This document shows positions 1-11,898 of a DNA stretch of 64,000 nucleotides, piece after piece. The translations under genes and the position numbers were made by a program. Each line of letters opens with the position of its first letter. Positions within the stretch are counted from its first letter, which is position 1. The notes under the pieces were generated by a model. That model saw only the letters and a list, made by a program, of their open reading frames with translations, ran no database searches and was not told where the DNA came from. Origin of the DNA: Lindgomyces ingoldianus (lineage: Eukaryota; Ascomycota; Dothideomycetes; Pleosporales; Lindgomycetaceae); contig NW_022985168.1 of NCBI RefSeq assembly GCF_010093535.1, positions 1,142,537 through 1,206,536 of the forward strand, read 5' to 3'.

Positions 1-602
1 GATGTCAAATTTGGGCTTGCCACTGCAAGGCTGTCTAGCTCCATGCGCTTACCGAGCACGTGCCGTACGAGCTGAGTACGCCTAGCGTCCTGCTATCCAT
101 GCGATAGCTCTCCGTCAACTACGGTTGACATTCTATGCCTAATATGGTATGCCAGAGAGGTGGGGAAACACGCGTACAGCTTGGGGAGCTGTCACCCACG
201 CTCGCACCTGACTACCAGCATGGCAATGCTCCTAGCGAATAGCAACTCCCCTTAAGCTTTTCGTGTACGGACGACGCTAGCAATAGCGTTCTGAAGCACC
301 TGGTTGCACTTCTCCTGACATGGTTTTTCCTCACTGAGGTTTTCCGGAGTTCAGTCACCAGGGATGGGTACTGCCCAGGCGTGACCCGTACGGTCACCAC
401 CGCAGGTCCGCCTATGGCCGGTACAAGCTTCTACTACTTGGCTAGCGTTCGATTTAAATCTTCCTAGCTTTGTGGCTGACTATGTACTCTTTTTTCCTAC
501 TAGGTTTTTAATGAGGCTAGTCACGCTACTTTTGTACATAGAATTTGACACTACCTATCCTTTTCTAGGTCTCGGGACGAGCCCTAAGAAGAGGGGAGGC
601 TA
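1..602. other. GC-normal non-coding stretch, possible 3' end of an LTR retrotransposon
   Basis: This stretch has ordinary base composition, unlike the AT-rich block that follows at about 800. No convincing protein reading frame is seen on either strand. It ends in a purine-rich run (about 586-600) directly before a TGTCACGG start at 603, the arrangement of a polypurine tract next to a 3' LTR. The assignment is an inference because the window starts inside the element. Nothing else is recognised. Confidence 0.3.
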
Positions 603-795
603 TGTCACGGTTATGTTACAGCTATCCAACCCCTGAGTACCCTAGGCTTGGCACGGGGTATATAGGCTCCTCGGCCTCCGTACCTCTGCCTCCGACCCTA
701 AGGTTTACTCTCGTTACCCCCCCTATCCTGCATTCCCTCTCTGTGACCTGTGTTTCCTGCTCGATACCTCTCACACTATCTCTAGCAGACGCAGA
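603..795 (+). repeat. Putative LTR, not RIP-degraded
   Basis: The segment starts with TG just after a purine-rich run and contains a TATA-like motif (about 658-665) followed by a pyrimidine-rich leader, as in fungal retrotransposon LTRs. It ends near the switch to AT-rich sequence at about 800. The second LTR copy and a target-site duplication cannot be seen in this window, so the exact ends are guesses. Confidence 0.3.
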
Positions 796-1379
796 CTAAA
801 TAGGTGCGTACTTTAATAACATGTAAAATGTAATTATACAAAGCAATAAAAATACTATCCTAGTTATATAAAAATAAGGTTATCTATTTTTTAATGTATA
901 AAAAAAGAAATTAATGTTTTTTTTTACTAAACATAAACTTTAACAACTACATAGAAGATTTAGCTATCTTTATATAAAATAACTTTACATAATGCTTAAA
1001 AACACTAGACATAATGTTAATCTTTTTATACTTAAGAAGATTAAAAAGTTTTGCTACATGTGTTAGCTATATAACCTAGCACTATAAAGATTTAAGTTTA
1101 TAATTAAGAACAACTTACACTTTAACTATAAAATAGTAATTAATGTTGTATAAATTAGTAACTAAGACATACTACATGTAATTAATATAGATATATTGTT
1201 CTAAGTAGCAACCTTTTTAAAATTAATGTTTATATAAGATACCTAGGACGCGCTCTATAAGTGTTAGATTAACACATACTAAGGCTTACTTAATTACATT
1301 GTACATAACTCTAGTATAAACTTTGCATCTAAAGACTTCTAGAATTACGCAAAGATTGTAGGAGCAATGTGTTAACAAA

Positions 1380-3770
1380 TGCTAGTAGAGGCCTATTAGG
1401 CTCTAGGGAAGATTAAGCGCGCGCACGCACCACTACAATGTGTGTATAATATCCTCTATGCAGAATTAGATAATTATATAAATAATAAGTTAGTATTATA
1501 AATAGCTGTTAAAGCCCTAAATAATATAGTAAAACTAAATAGTCTTATACCTACATTACTTATGTTTAGAATGTACCTAAGAATTAACATAGATTTTGCA
1601 CTATCCTCTAATATTATTATGTAAGCTAACGCTGTACAAAAGGCAATAAAAATGCTTTAAAGTAAAAAGGCAAAAGTTAATATTAATTATATAATTAATA
1701 CCTAAAATAGCTTAACTTTATATAAAGTACTAAATCTTCTACTTAGTTCTAAAGTAAAGACATAGTAAAAAAAAAAAGGATAGATAAGACTACACATAGT
1801 AAAGAGAATTAAAGCCCTAGATGTTATTATTAAAATAAAGAATAGTCTAGTAAGACTTTACTACACACAAGTTATGCTATATTATTATATAAAAGATAAG
1901 AATAAACCTGCACAAGAATTGCTAGATCTAGACAAACTAGCCCTAGTATAAAGGGATCCTTTATAGGCATAAAAGAGAGGTTGCCTACACAAGCAACTAA
2001 CTTTAGTTAATAGACTACACAAAACAGCCTCTTAAGTAGCATTAGATTTATTATATAAACTAAAACTAAAACTACAGCTAGCTAAGAAAAGCTAAAGAAG
2101 ACTATGTAAAAATCTACAGGCTACAACATTTTTAACTTAAAAGAAAAAAGAAGACTACGCGCTAGCAATTAAGCTCTGTGCAGATAGTGTAATTACAACA
2201 CCTAGAAGACTATTTAAAAAATTAGACTATACAGAAATAAAAAGTCTAATTATAAGTAGCATGTTTAAGGTACTTTTATATAATTTATTAATTTATAAGA
2301 GACAGATCTTTAACCTTTAACTTATATATAAAGTTAAAGAGAAATTAATAAAACTATATAAAAAGTTATAACTTGTGTTTATAAGATATTTAAATAAAAA
2401 GAAAAAGGAGATCTTTACATAGTCTCTTATAATTTAGAAAATAAGTTAGAGGTTAATTCTAGCTATTAGCCTATTACTAATAGCTTTGTACAACATGCAC
2501 TATAAACTACGCAATATTACTTAGGCATATATATAATTAATAGATAAGCTTATTTACACTCTTTTTACATAACTACTAAGAGAACTCTATAAAAGCTTCC
2601 CTCTACACATAATATTTAGAGTTGTATAACTACTATACAGCGCAGCAAAGTTAGGCTTATATTAGTTTAAAACATACTATAACTATTATAAGAATAAACT
2701 TTTTATAAAAACCTTATTATATAATCTATGCTTATTAATTACATATAAAGGCTTAACAGTGTTTAGTATTATAGGACTGCAAACAGATAATACTCTTAGT
2801 ATTATTACAGCTAATTTTGCATAAAAAAAGAAAAAAAAATTGCTTAAAGCTAACTTTTAAGTAAAGCTTAAAACTATACTATTACATAATTAAGCTATTA
2901 AATTTAATAAAGAAAAGATTTACCTTATATAAAATAATATTATTTTTATATAAAAGAGTTAAGCTAGGAATCTACACATAATAGAGTCTAAGGTAGAGGA
3001 TGCCGCGCAGAAGTACGTTAAACAGCGCGCGCAAGGTGCCTATATTGCATTAGTATGTTAACCTAAGGCAGCATTTAACCTGTCTACTGCTGCTTAAGTT
3101 GTGTTACTGTTGTATAATAATATTAAGGCATTAAACATATAAATCTAATAGTAAATTAATAACTAGAATAAAGAATTATTATATGTACTACTTAATCTTT
3201 TTTATATAAAGTTGTTTATCTTTACTAATAAATTATTTATAAATAATAAAAACTTAAGTTTATAGCTTAGCTTTTTTATTTTTTTTAAGACTAAGCAGTA
3301 AACTAAAAACTTATATAACTTTAAAATTATAGGTAATATTGTATACTAGAACTCCTCTAAGTGTAAACACGTTACCTGCTCTGTCCTAGCTAGTAAGCTG
3401 TATAGAATAGTAGGAGGATTTAACTGCGTAATTACACTAAGTACAACTATTAACTAGATTACATGTATGCTTAGAATACCTCCTGTACCTATTGTATTAT
3501 GCACAGATTTAAGATCTCTGTATAAATGTCTTATAAAGCTTAAAATAATAAATAAAAAAAGACTTATAATTAATATTATATTAATTTAAGAATTATATAA
3601 GAAGAGAGAGATTATAAAAATTAGGTAGATTAATAGAAAAAATAACTCTACAGATGCCTATATAAAAAAAGCGCTAAACTCTACTTTTAAAAAACTAATT
3701 TTATATAACTAACTAACTATTAAAGTTAAAGTGTTAGTTAACAGACTTAAGCCTGTATAAAATAAGCAAA
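1380..3770 (+). mobile_element. Ty1/copia retrotransposon pol remnant, copy 1
   Basis: Reading through stops in the plus direction gives the order integrase C-terminal part (about 1380-1900), reverse transcriptase of the copia type (about 2180-2960, including the segments RLILAI and an LQTDNTLSI stretch where relatives have the xTDDxL active-site region) and RNase H (about 2990-3770, including AAFNLS, KCKHVTCSVLASKLY and LCTDLRSLY). This order, IN before RT, is typical of copia elements. Most interruptions are TAA/TAG at expected Gln positions, while the frame itself is kept over long stretches, so RIP rather than indels killed this copy. Gag and protease were not recognised. No functional protein can be made. 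Confidence 0.85.
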
Positions 3771-3844
3771 AAGGGCCCTATAGTAACCTGTCTACTGTAT
3801 GTGTAAATAAGGCAAGTCCTGTATAAAGAAAAAATAAAAAGTTG

Positions 3845-4020
3845 CTAATGTCTAAATAGTAATATTTAGGCGCCTAGTTAATAGTTATGTGGCTTAGATG
3901 CGCCTAGATCCCTGTGCACAGAGATCTGTGCGCAGAGTTTAGGACTATATTAACCCCTTTCCTTTGTACAATAGAAACAACAAGAAGCAATTAACACTAG
4001 TTACCTAACACCCCTGTGCG
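3845..4020 (+). repeat. Putative 3' LTR of copia copy 1
   Basis: Downstream of the RNase H remnant the sequence GTTGCTAATGTCT...AGTAAT (from 3841) resembles GTTGCTAGTGTTT...AGTAAT after the second copia copy (from 6253). The following 150-180 bp include less AT-rich sequence. The shared flank supports an LTR start here, but its length and right end are uncertain. Confidence 0.35.
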
Positions 4021-4119
4021 ATGTTTACACCGTGCAAACCTCTCTGTCTCGTACGCATTTGCTAACACTAAGTGCTAGCTAGCAGAGAGTCCATTCAACA
4101 AATAATTTAAAAAAGCTTA

Positions 4120-4418
4120 TGCTTAATAGCTTTAAAGAAGTTTAAAGTGTATAGTAATAAAAAGAAGGTAAAAAAGCAGGTGTAAGCTAAAGTAAGTAAG
4201 CTATTCTAAAGGCGCTGCAGATAGTGTAATTAGACTAAGCATAACACATAAATATATAAGTAAGAAGTAGAAGTAGTATTTAAATAATATTCTAGGCTGT
4301 ACTATACTATATAGTGCTAGAGCAGGTTGTTATAGGCTATAATAGAGTTTGTTAGGGTAGAGTCTTAGCAAAAGTAAGCAACTCAGGTGTGTAGGCAACT
4401 CGCTTATAAAGTACGTTA
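4120..4418 (+). mobile_element. 3' fragment of a pogo/Fot1-like DNA transposon
   Basis: A degraded zinc-knuckle reading (RRCRQCNQTKHNT, about 4211-4250) matches the C-terminal CxxC...GHNxRTC tail of fungal pogo/Tigger-like (DDE_1) transposases. About 150 bp later comes a terminal sequence (about 4358-4418) ending GTACGTTA, the same right end as in the elements at 8847-10714 and 11899-13002. The left part is missing and the fragment abuts the putative copia LTR. The 3' end carries the TA target dinucleotide. Confidence 0.65.
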
Positions 4419-5329
4419 CTATTATAATAAAATTCTACTAGCAACTAATAACTCTATGTAATAAAAAAAATTTTATTACATAAATAACTTATAAAGAATA
4501 TAGAGATATTAGAGGTAACACTATAAAATAAGACTAGCCTAAAGTACTAGAATAATAAAATTAACATGTTAGAAGCTTTAATAAGCTTATAAATCTAATT
4601 ATATGTAAGTTATATAATTACTAATTTACACATAATAACTTAAAAAAGCGCTACCTTTTTAAGTTTATATATAAAAAATTTTAAAAAATAAATACTATAA
4701 AACTTTTTAGCCCTTAGCTGCACATTTAAAAGAGAGCTTATATAAGTACTAAAAGATAAAAAAATTACACTATAGCTAAGTAATAAAGGTACTTAACCCT
4801 AAAAGCTATATAATATAGCATAAAAAAAGTAATTACACTTAAAAGGCTTTATATATAACTTTTATTACTATATAAGGCTTTACACAGATAATGCTACTAA
4901 TAACACTAAATGTACTAGTATTACCTACTCTTACACCTTAGCTAGCACTACACTAATTACTGTATAAACAATACATGCCACCCTATCTAACGCCTGCTCT
5001 ACACCCCTAATTGTACACACTACTGCCTGCTATAGTGTATGCACTACTAATACTACCTGTACAATCTCTACTACATTGCAACCTATATAAACTTCCACTC
5101 TAAAGGGAAACTGCTAAAGAAAAACTTCTAGTAGACAAGATTATATAATTTTAAAAGGCATAAAAAAGAATAATAACTATATAGGTTAACTATATAACAT
5201 TCTTATAGATAAAATAAGAATCTTTATTAATTAATGTTAATAGCTAGATATCTAGGAAACTTAGTACGCAGACATCTTTCTAGATATTCTAAAAGGTTAT
5301 GTGAATATGTACTATATATACAACAGTAT
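4419..5329. other. AT-rich sequence, no element identified
   Basis: RIP-like AT-rich sequence with no recognisable domain. Its last part (about 5080-5329) probably belongs to the 5' side of the second copia fragment, but no reverse-transcriptase motif could be read. Confidence 0.5.
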
Positions 5330-6060
5330 GTTGTATAAAGAGCTAGAGGAGCATATATTACCTTAGTGTGTTAACTAGAGGCAGCATTTAATCTCTTAGT
5401 TGCTGCCTAAACTACAGATCCTTCGCACAAAGACATTAAAGCCCTTAATGTACGCATCTAGTAGCAGATAGACAACAGCAGCAAAGGACTTACTTTTATG
5501 CTACTGCAACTAGACTGCATAAAGCTGTTTATTTTTATAAATAAATTATTTGCTAATAATAAGAACATTAGCTTATAGCTAGAATTCTTAATTATATTAG
5601 GTAATAAAGACTATATAGAGCAAAGCAACTACTTTAAAATACTAGGTAATATTATACACTAGAATTCTACTAAGTGTAAAAGAGTAACTAGAAGTGTCTT
5701 TACTAGTAAACTATATAAAATAGTTAAAGAGTTTAATAATGTAATTACACTTAGTATAACTTTATAGTAGATTATATAAACACTTAAACTACTACTACTT
5801 CTAGTAGTAATCTACATAGATTTAAGGTTTCTATATAATTACCTTATTAAGCTAGGCACTACTAGTAAAAAATAACTTATAATTAACATTATGTTACTCT
5901 ATAAATTATATAAAAAAAGAAAGATTATAAAGATTAAGTAGATTAATAGTAAAAACAACTTTATAAATGCATGTATAAAGAAAACACTAAATTAAGCTTT
6001 TTAACTATTAGTCTTAACTAATTGCCTCTCTGTCTAAATAGAAGCATCTATAGACTAGCT
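5330..6060 (+). mobile_element. Ty1/copia RNase H remnant, copy 2
   Basis: Reading the plus strand through stops gives RARGAYITLVCQLEAAFNL (about 5340-5396), NSTKCKRVTRSVFTSKLY (about 5663-5716), YIDLRFLYNYLIKLG (about 5812-5856) and KIIKIKQINSKNNFINA towards 5970. These are the same RNase H landmarks, in the same order, as in copia copy 1. It is a related but divergent copy, with only the 3' part of pol recognisable. RIP-type stops are abundant. Confidence 0.8.
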
Positions 6061-6252
6061 AGATTCTATGCGCAAAAATGCTTTAGACTAACTAGACTAA
6101 CAACACTTTTATATAAAGCTTATTTTCTTTTATTTTTTTCTATTATATGCACCTTTCTATGCAAAGATCTTACACTATTTTATTATAAAATCCTGCATAA
6201 ATAGAAGAGAGGTAACTAGTATAGAAAGCAACTTTTTAGATAAAAACAGAAA

Positions 6253-6430
6253 GTTGCTAGTGTTTGTACATAGTAATAGTGTTACAGTCTAGATAGTTAT
6301 TGCGCATAAGAAGAACTATGTAACTATGTTACATAATGCTTGTGCGCGAACCTCTGTGCGTAAACATCTAGATATTCCCCTTTTTCTCTGTATAGAGGAA
6401 AAGACAAGAGCAATAGAACCAGAACCATGT
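6253..6430 (+). repeat. Putative 3' LTR of copia copy 2
   Basis: The start (6253 onward) resembles the flank after copia copy 1 at 3841. It lies about 190 bp after the end of the RNase H remnant, as in copy 1. Less AT-rich sequence follows. The boundaries are tentative. Confidence 0.3.
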
Positions 6431-7440
6431 TGCCTCTACCCTACCTACTTCGTACGCTGTGCACACTGTACACTACTCTTACTCTTGCTACTTAAGTGCT
6501 TATACTATAAGCAGCTAGCTAAAAGAGCCTATTCAACACTAACTAAATTTAATAGTAAGCTATATAAATTTAAAACCTAGTTACCAACTATTAAAGCTAA
6601 AATAGTAGTAAATAGTAATATAATTAAAAATAACATAGCTAATTTTACTTTATATAAAATAACTTAAAGCTTATAGTATAAGCTACTATACTACTACTAC
6701 TATTAAATGCTAAAAATAAAGTTAATAAAACTATAAAATAATTTTATAGTAGCTATAATAAGTATACACTAATTTTAATAAAATTTATAAAGCTTAGTAA
6801 GCTTTATATAATCTATAGTAAAATAAAAGTAAGCTTTTACTAGCTTATATTACTTAATTTAAGTAGATCTTATATAAAGCTAAAAGTAAAGATTAGCCTA
6901 CTACTATTAAAATTATAACATTTTGCTAAAGTCTTAATGCCTTAATTTAGTATATACTAGATTGCTAATTAATACTATAAAATAACTATGTAGCATTTTT
7001 ATAAGCTATATAGTGCTTAGCTTTATAATTAAATATATATTTATATGCTTTATATACCTAACTTAAACTTAATAAAATAGACTTTAGTAGCATTAACACT
7101 ATTAGCATTAATATAATTAATGTTGCTGTAGCTACATTTAGTGCTAGCACTAGAGCTAGGTTAGTCTCTCCTCTCTAGCGCGCACAATAGAGGAAGGCAG
7201 AGAGATGTGTACAATGTAGCTTAGTAGCTTACTAGGTATAGAACTGCCCCTAGCTTCTAGCAGTTATTAAGTGTATTGTAACTATACAGCTAGTAAAATA
7301 ATTAGTAGTTTAATAACTAAAGCTAGCACTAGGCTACTATTAGCCTAATACTAAGAAAGATAATAATAATAAAAGTAACAACCTAGTAGATAAAATTACA
7401 CTATAAGTAGTAGCTAGAAAGAGGTTTTAATTTTTTCTAC
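6431..7440. other. AT-rich sequence, no element identified
   Basis: RIP-like sequence rich in TA, with short runs of ACT/AGT triplets around 6680-6720. A small GC-richer patch with CTCTCTAGCGCGCACAAT lies at about 7165-7215. I see no recognisable domain, RNA or repeat end. Confidence 0.5.
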
Positions 7441-7454
7441 TTCTTTGTTACAAT

Positions 7455-7620
7455 CCTTGCTTATGGAAGCACGCGGGTCGATGTTATTCCTTGTGGGGTA
7501 GGACGGAGGGTAGGGGCCGACGGCAGGGTGTACAGTCCTGCGTAAGGGCTATTAGGCTAATGGAGCAGGTAGAGCGACTAGATCGTGGTTTGTCCCTATA
7601 GTGGCAGTATAGTAGCTAGG
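7455..7620. other. GC-normal island inside the RIP block
   Basis: About 165 bp of GC-rich sequence with intact CpG and CpA sites, flanked on both sides by AT-rich degraded DNA. It has no open frame of note. It follows a GTTACA motif of the kind found at retrotransposon ends. It may be a short LTR piece or host fragment too short or too unique for RIP. This is inference only. Confidence 0.4.
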
Positions 7621-8846
7621 TTAAACAGTCCTGTTAGATAGAATTAGAGGTATATATATTATAAGATATATAAATAGTATTACAGCTCTTTAGAAAGCTA
7701 AAATGCTACTTAGTCTATATAAAAATAAACTAAATGTTAAACACACTTTTTAAAAGTTATTTAAGGTTAAAACTATATACATGTTTAAAGTGCTAAGAAT
7801 AAGTTAAATAAGTTTACATAAGTCTACTAAGCGCAGCTCTATAAACTTTTTTAGACTTATTAGACTTGTAGCTTACCTTTTTATTAGATAATGTATTCTT
7901 CTATAACTATAGGCAGCTGCGCTGCTTCTGCATCCTTTAATTAGTCTATAAGCAAGCCCTGCCCTAACCTAGCTAGATTATAGAGCACTACTAGTGGAGT
8001 TACATTAGTCTAACTATAGACTGTAACACGCTGCCTCTCCTCCTTAGCAGCGTCCTTGCTGCTCTGCTTACACAACTGTGTTAGTAAAAGTTTATTTATA
8101 AAGTAAGTGTTTACTTGCTAGAAAGCGTCTGTAACATTGATTTTTTTATACTAAATAGCTTACTAGTTCTATTTATACTATTATTCTTATGCTGTTTTCT
8201 ATTTTAATTCTTTTTATTAAATAAAAATAGAACCTTACAGCGCTTACTAATTATTAAAGTTATTTTATATATTAACCTTATTATTAAACAAGTGTGTAGA
8301 GTGTGTAAAAAAGAATAGTAAGTATAACACTTTTATTTCTAACACTATGTAAGATTAGCTAGAAAAAAAAAGAACTTCTTTAGAATGCTATAGTAGTAAA
8401 GGCCTATAAGTAGAAGCTTAATAAGAAGATAACCTACTGCCTTTAAAAGTTAGTAAAGGTAAAGGCTAAAAAGTATTTTAGACAGAATTATATCTAAAAA
8501 TTACTAGATCTATTAAAGGCTTAACATGTAAAGTATTTAAAAAAAGACCTCTCTTTCTTAGATAAAATAGAAGCTTTTAAGGTAGAAGTAAAAAAACACA
8601 TACTTTTTTAACTTTTATTAGTAGAAACTTATCTTTAAAGGCTGCTGCTATTTAGTAATAATATAGCTATTTTTTTTTAAAAATAAGTGCTTTATTACCT
8701 AGCTAGTTTCTTTTAAAAGAGTCTAAAGATATTCTTATACTAACTACTGCGCATTCTATAAGTTTTTAGCTAGTTTTTAGGTGTTTTTACTAGTAAGCTA
8801 TTCTTTCTATTTTACTAAAAAAAAAAAAATTTTTTATAGCTGCTAA
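7621..8846. other. AT-rich sequence, no element identified
   Basis: Degraded AT-rich DNA. A lysine- and leucine-rich frame can be read through stops around 8380-8700 on the plus strand but was not assigned to a family. It ends where the left end of the pogo-like element begins. Confidence 0.45.
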
Positions 8847-10714
8847 TAACGTACCTAACGGGTTGGCCGGCCACACGGGTTAGCTAGCCACTTTTGCTAA
8901 GCCCCTACTAAAACCACTCTATTCTAGCGCAAAACAGCCCACTTTAGCCTTGTATAAAGTAATACAACATAAGATATTATTTAGAGTCTACTTTTACTAC
9001 TTTTTTACACATACGCAAGTTATGCCTAGTCTAATTGCACTGCCTATATTGCCTTTAACTTAGCTTACTTTTTTTTAGCGCGCACCTGTGTCTTTAGCTT
9101 CTTCCTATTACTACGCGCTCTAAACTCCTTTAGAGTAGTTAGATAAGCTTTATCTTTAACTATTAAAGTTTTTTTTACCTAAATTTACTTCTTTTTATGT
9201 AATCTATGTTGCGTAGTAGCCTTATTTACTGCTTAAAGCTTTATAATCTTCTTTTGCGCTAACACTAGCTTATGCGTAATAATTACTACCCCCTTTAAGA
9301 CCTTTTTAAAAGCCTTTACTATAGACATTAGTAAGCTATTTACATGCCTCTAAATTTTTACTTTTATAAGTATTAATTATAACCTAAATTTAAAAGTATT
9401 ACTTAGGGTTTACAACTACTAAGGCTTATTATTAATAAGTAGTAGTAGTAATAGAGTATATAACTAGATATTAAGGGCTATTTTAACTTATTTTAGGTTA
9501 AATAAGACTAAACTAGCGCCTTAAAACTCTTCTTAAATATTACTAAAAGTAATTACTACATTATAAGCGCGTATAAAGCATAGTAAGAACTTAAGTTTTA
9601 TAATATAAGTAATTTAGTTACATATAAAATTTTTAGCTTAGCGCCTATACACCTTCTTTAAAAAAGTAAAACAACCTATATTAAAAGGCTATAAAAAGTG
9701 TAATAAGTGTAGAGGTATATAAATAATAATATTTTTCTTTTTCTTATAGTACTACTAGAAATTAAGTAAGTTGTAGCTTTTATAGCTATTAATAATAAAA
9801 AGCTAATAAGCGCTTATAACTTTTCTTTTTATATGCTTATTAAAGTGCTTTAACTACTATAGCCTAAGCTTATTTATTATCTAGCTGTTTTTAAAGACTA
9901 TAATAACCTAGTTCTAAGGCAGATTCTTCTTTTTATACTAAGTAAAAAGGTAATAGCAGCCTTTAAAGATAATAAAAAGTAAAATAGCCTACTTTATTAT
10001 ATTAATGCTTTAGATAACTATTATTTACTTTTTATTACTTTACTATATTACCTTTAGCTGTTCTTATTTTTTTAAAGCTATAATAACTACTTTAGTTAAT
10101 ATTTAGCCTATTATAAAGCTTAACTTATTAAAGTTATATGTGTTTTTATCTTAGATACTATACTTAGCTTTTATGTTAGCTACTAAGTAAAACTAGCCTT
10201 AAATAACTTTTAAATTATTATAAAGCACTTTCTTATAATTATACTTATAATTAAACTTTATTATAAACTTAGAGCAGTGCTTAACTTACATACTAGGCTA
10301 GTTTAAGCTAACCTAGCCTAGATTACACTCTGCGTATAAAAATTTAGCTATATTAGCTATAGCTATAAGCCTAAAGAAAAATCTATATATAATAAGCTTA
10401 AGTATGTACTTAATAACTACTTTTTTTAAGCTTAGTTAGATTCTTTAATTTAGGCTAGCATTCTGCTTCTAAAGGCTGTCTAGCGCGTTAATTACTTAGT
10501 ATTATGTAAGAGACATTATAAATAGCTATAGCATGTTATAAGAAAAGTTTTAAGTCTTATTTAAAAGCTTAAAAAGTAAGCTATATTGAATGTTCTTTAG
10601 AAAATTTAATCTAGTGTTGTTGTTAAGGCATTATGTAGATAGGTAAAGTGTGGTAGAGGCTTAGCAAAAGTAGCTGGCCAACCTGTGTAGCTGGCTAACC
10701 TGTTAGGTACGTTA
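8847..10714 (-). mobile_element. Pogo/Fot1-like DNA transposon, complete ends, RIP-degraded
   Basis: The element is 1868 bp including the flanking TA on each side, close to the size of Fot1. The left end (TAACGTACCTAACGGGTTGG...) and right end (...CTAACCTGTTAGGTACGTTA) are inverted repeats of about 60 bp that also carry ACTTTTGCTAAG and CTTAGCAAAAGT. A degraded zinc-knuckle (RQYRQCN...HNLRMC on the minus strand, about 9000-9050) is the C-terminal tail of a DDE_1 transposase, so the transposase gene ran right to left with its 5' part near 10600. Its catalytic core is too decayed to read. The right about 420 bp is homologous to the arms of the foldback element at 11899-13002. Confidence 0.75.
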
Positions 10715-10734
10715 ATTTATTTTACTTTATACTT

Positions 10735-11890
10735 ATTCTCTATTTCTTTTTATTCTTATGTAGACAAAGGGATTTCTTTAGATGCTTTTTCTAGCTTAGA
10801 AACATAAAACTATAGATGTATTCTTATGTGTAGAGGAAGCTTTAACTTATAGTTATTTTATTAGGTCTATAGAACTTTATACAGTCTTATCTTTTTTTTT
10901 ACTAGCTTCCTAAAGGGTCTCGGTATTTTAAGGTTCTTAGTTTTAAAGTACATATAGTCTTCTAGGTAGATTTCTAGTTTAGGTTATTATAATTTATTTA
11001 CATAGTATTCTATTATTTTTTAACTAGATTTAGCTTTAATTACTAACTTTTTATATATGCTTTATAAACTTAATAGTTAATTAATTAATTTAAGTAGATC
11101 TATAAGCTAATTTCTATATAGTGTAAAATAAGAATTATAACTAAAATTAGCCTTATATAGCATTTTCTTTATTATAGCAGATTCTACTATGTTAATAGCT
11201 AGCTGTGCTATTAAAAGCTATTCTGCCTAGTTATTCTAACTATAAGAAATGTATTTTCTTAAGTACTATTCTACTTTAGCATTTACCTATTTAGTTTGTC
11301 TGTCTGTTTATAGGTAGCATATAGTAAATAACTTATGTGTTACGCTAAAGTGTTTTATAGCTGCCTTCTAAAATTTACTAGTAAACAACTTATTTTTATT
11401 AAAGATAATAGTCTTAAGGCATTTATGTACTAATATTATATTTTATTTAAGTTTATAGATAAATTTTTTAGCTATAATAGTTTTTTCTAACAGCTATATA
11501 TGCAGATACTTTATAGTTTTATTAAAAGCTACTATTATTATATTACACATTCTTTCTATTCTTAGTTCTTTTAATAGAGGAAGCTCTATTATAAAGTTTA
11601 TAGTAATTATTATTTATAACTACTTTAGTGCTTCTATTAGTTAAAAGCGCCTATATATTTTATGTCTTTAAGAGTTATTTCTATTGCATGTATTACATTT
11701 TTTAAGTACCTCTATGCATAGTTACTTAATTTTAAGTATATGTTAAAGAATAGCAGCCTTTAGCTTCTTTTAAAGAGTGCTTATTCCTAAGTGTCTAAAC
11801 ACTAGGGACTTATAGTACTTATAAATTAGATTTTTCTATTTTTACTTAATTATAGTAATTACATAGACCTCTTTAATAGGCCTAGGTCTA
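10735..11890 (-). mobile_element. Ty3/gypsy integrase remnant
   Basis: Read on the minus strand through stops, it gives the retroviral-type integrase in order: the zinc-binding part ending CNTCNRN (about 11690-11830), then HKCLKTIIFNKNKLFTSKF (about 11374-11432, where family members have HGLPxxIxSDRGxxFTSxF) and YLQTDRQTKQVNAKVEQYLR-like sequence (about 11260-11330, family YHPQTDGQTERVN). Reverse transcriptase is not present beside it. The fragment fills almost exactly the gap between the pogo-like element (ends 10714) and the foldback element (starts 11899). It is dead through RIP-type stops. Confidence 0.85.
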
Positions 11891-11898
11891 TTATACAC

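Noticed and set aside
602..799. 65-codon plus-strand frame near the left edge
   Set aside because: Coincides with the LTR-like unit; Ser/Thr/Pro-rich by pyrimidine content, no homology recognised.
6326..6580. 84-codon plus-strand frame inside the AT-rich block
   Set aside because: It lies in the putative LTR of the second copia copy and reads as low-complexity sequence with no known domain.
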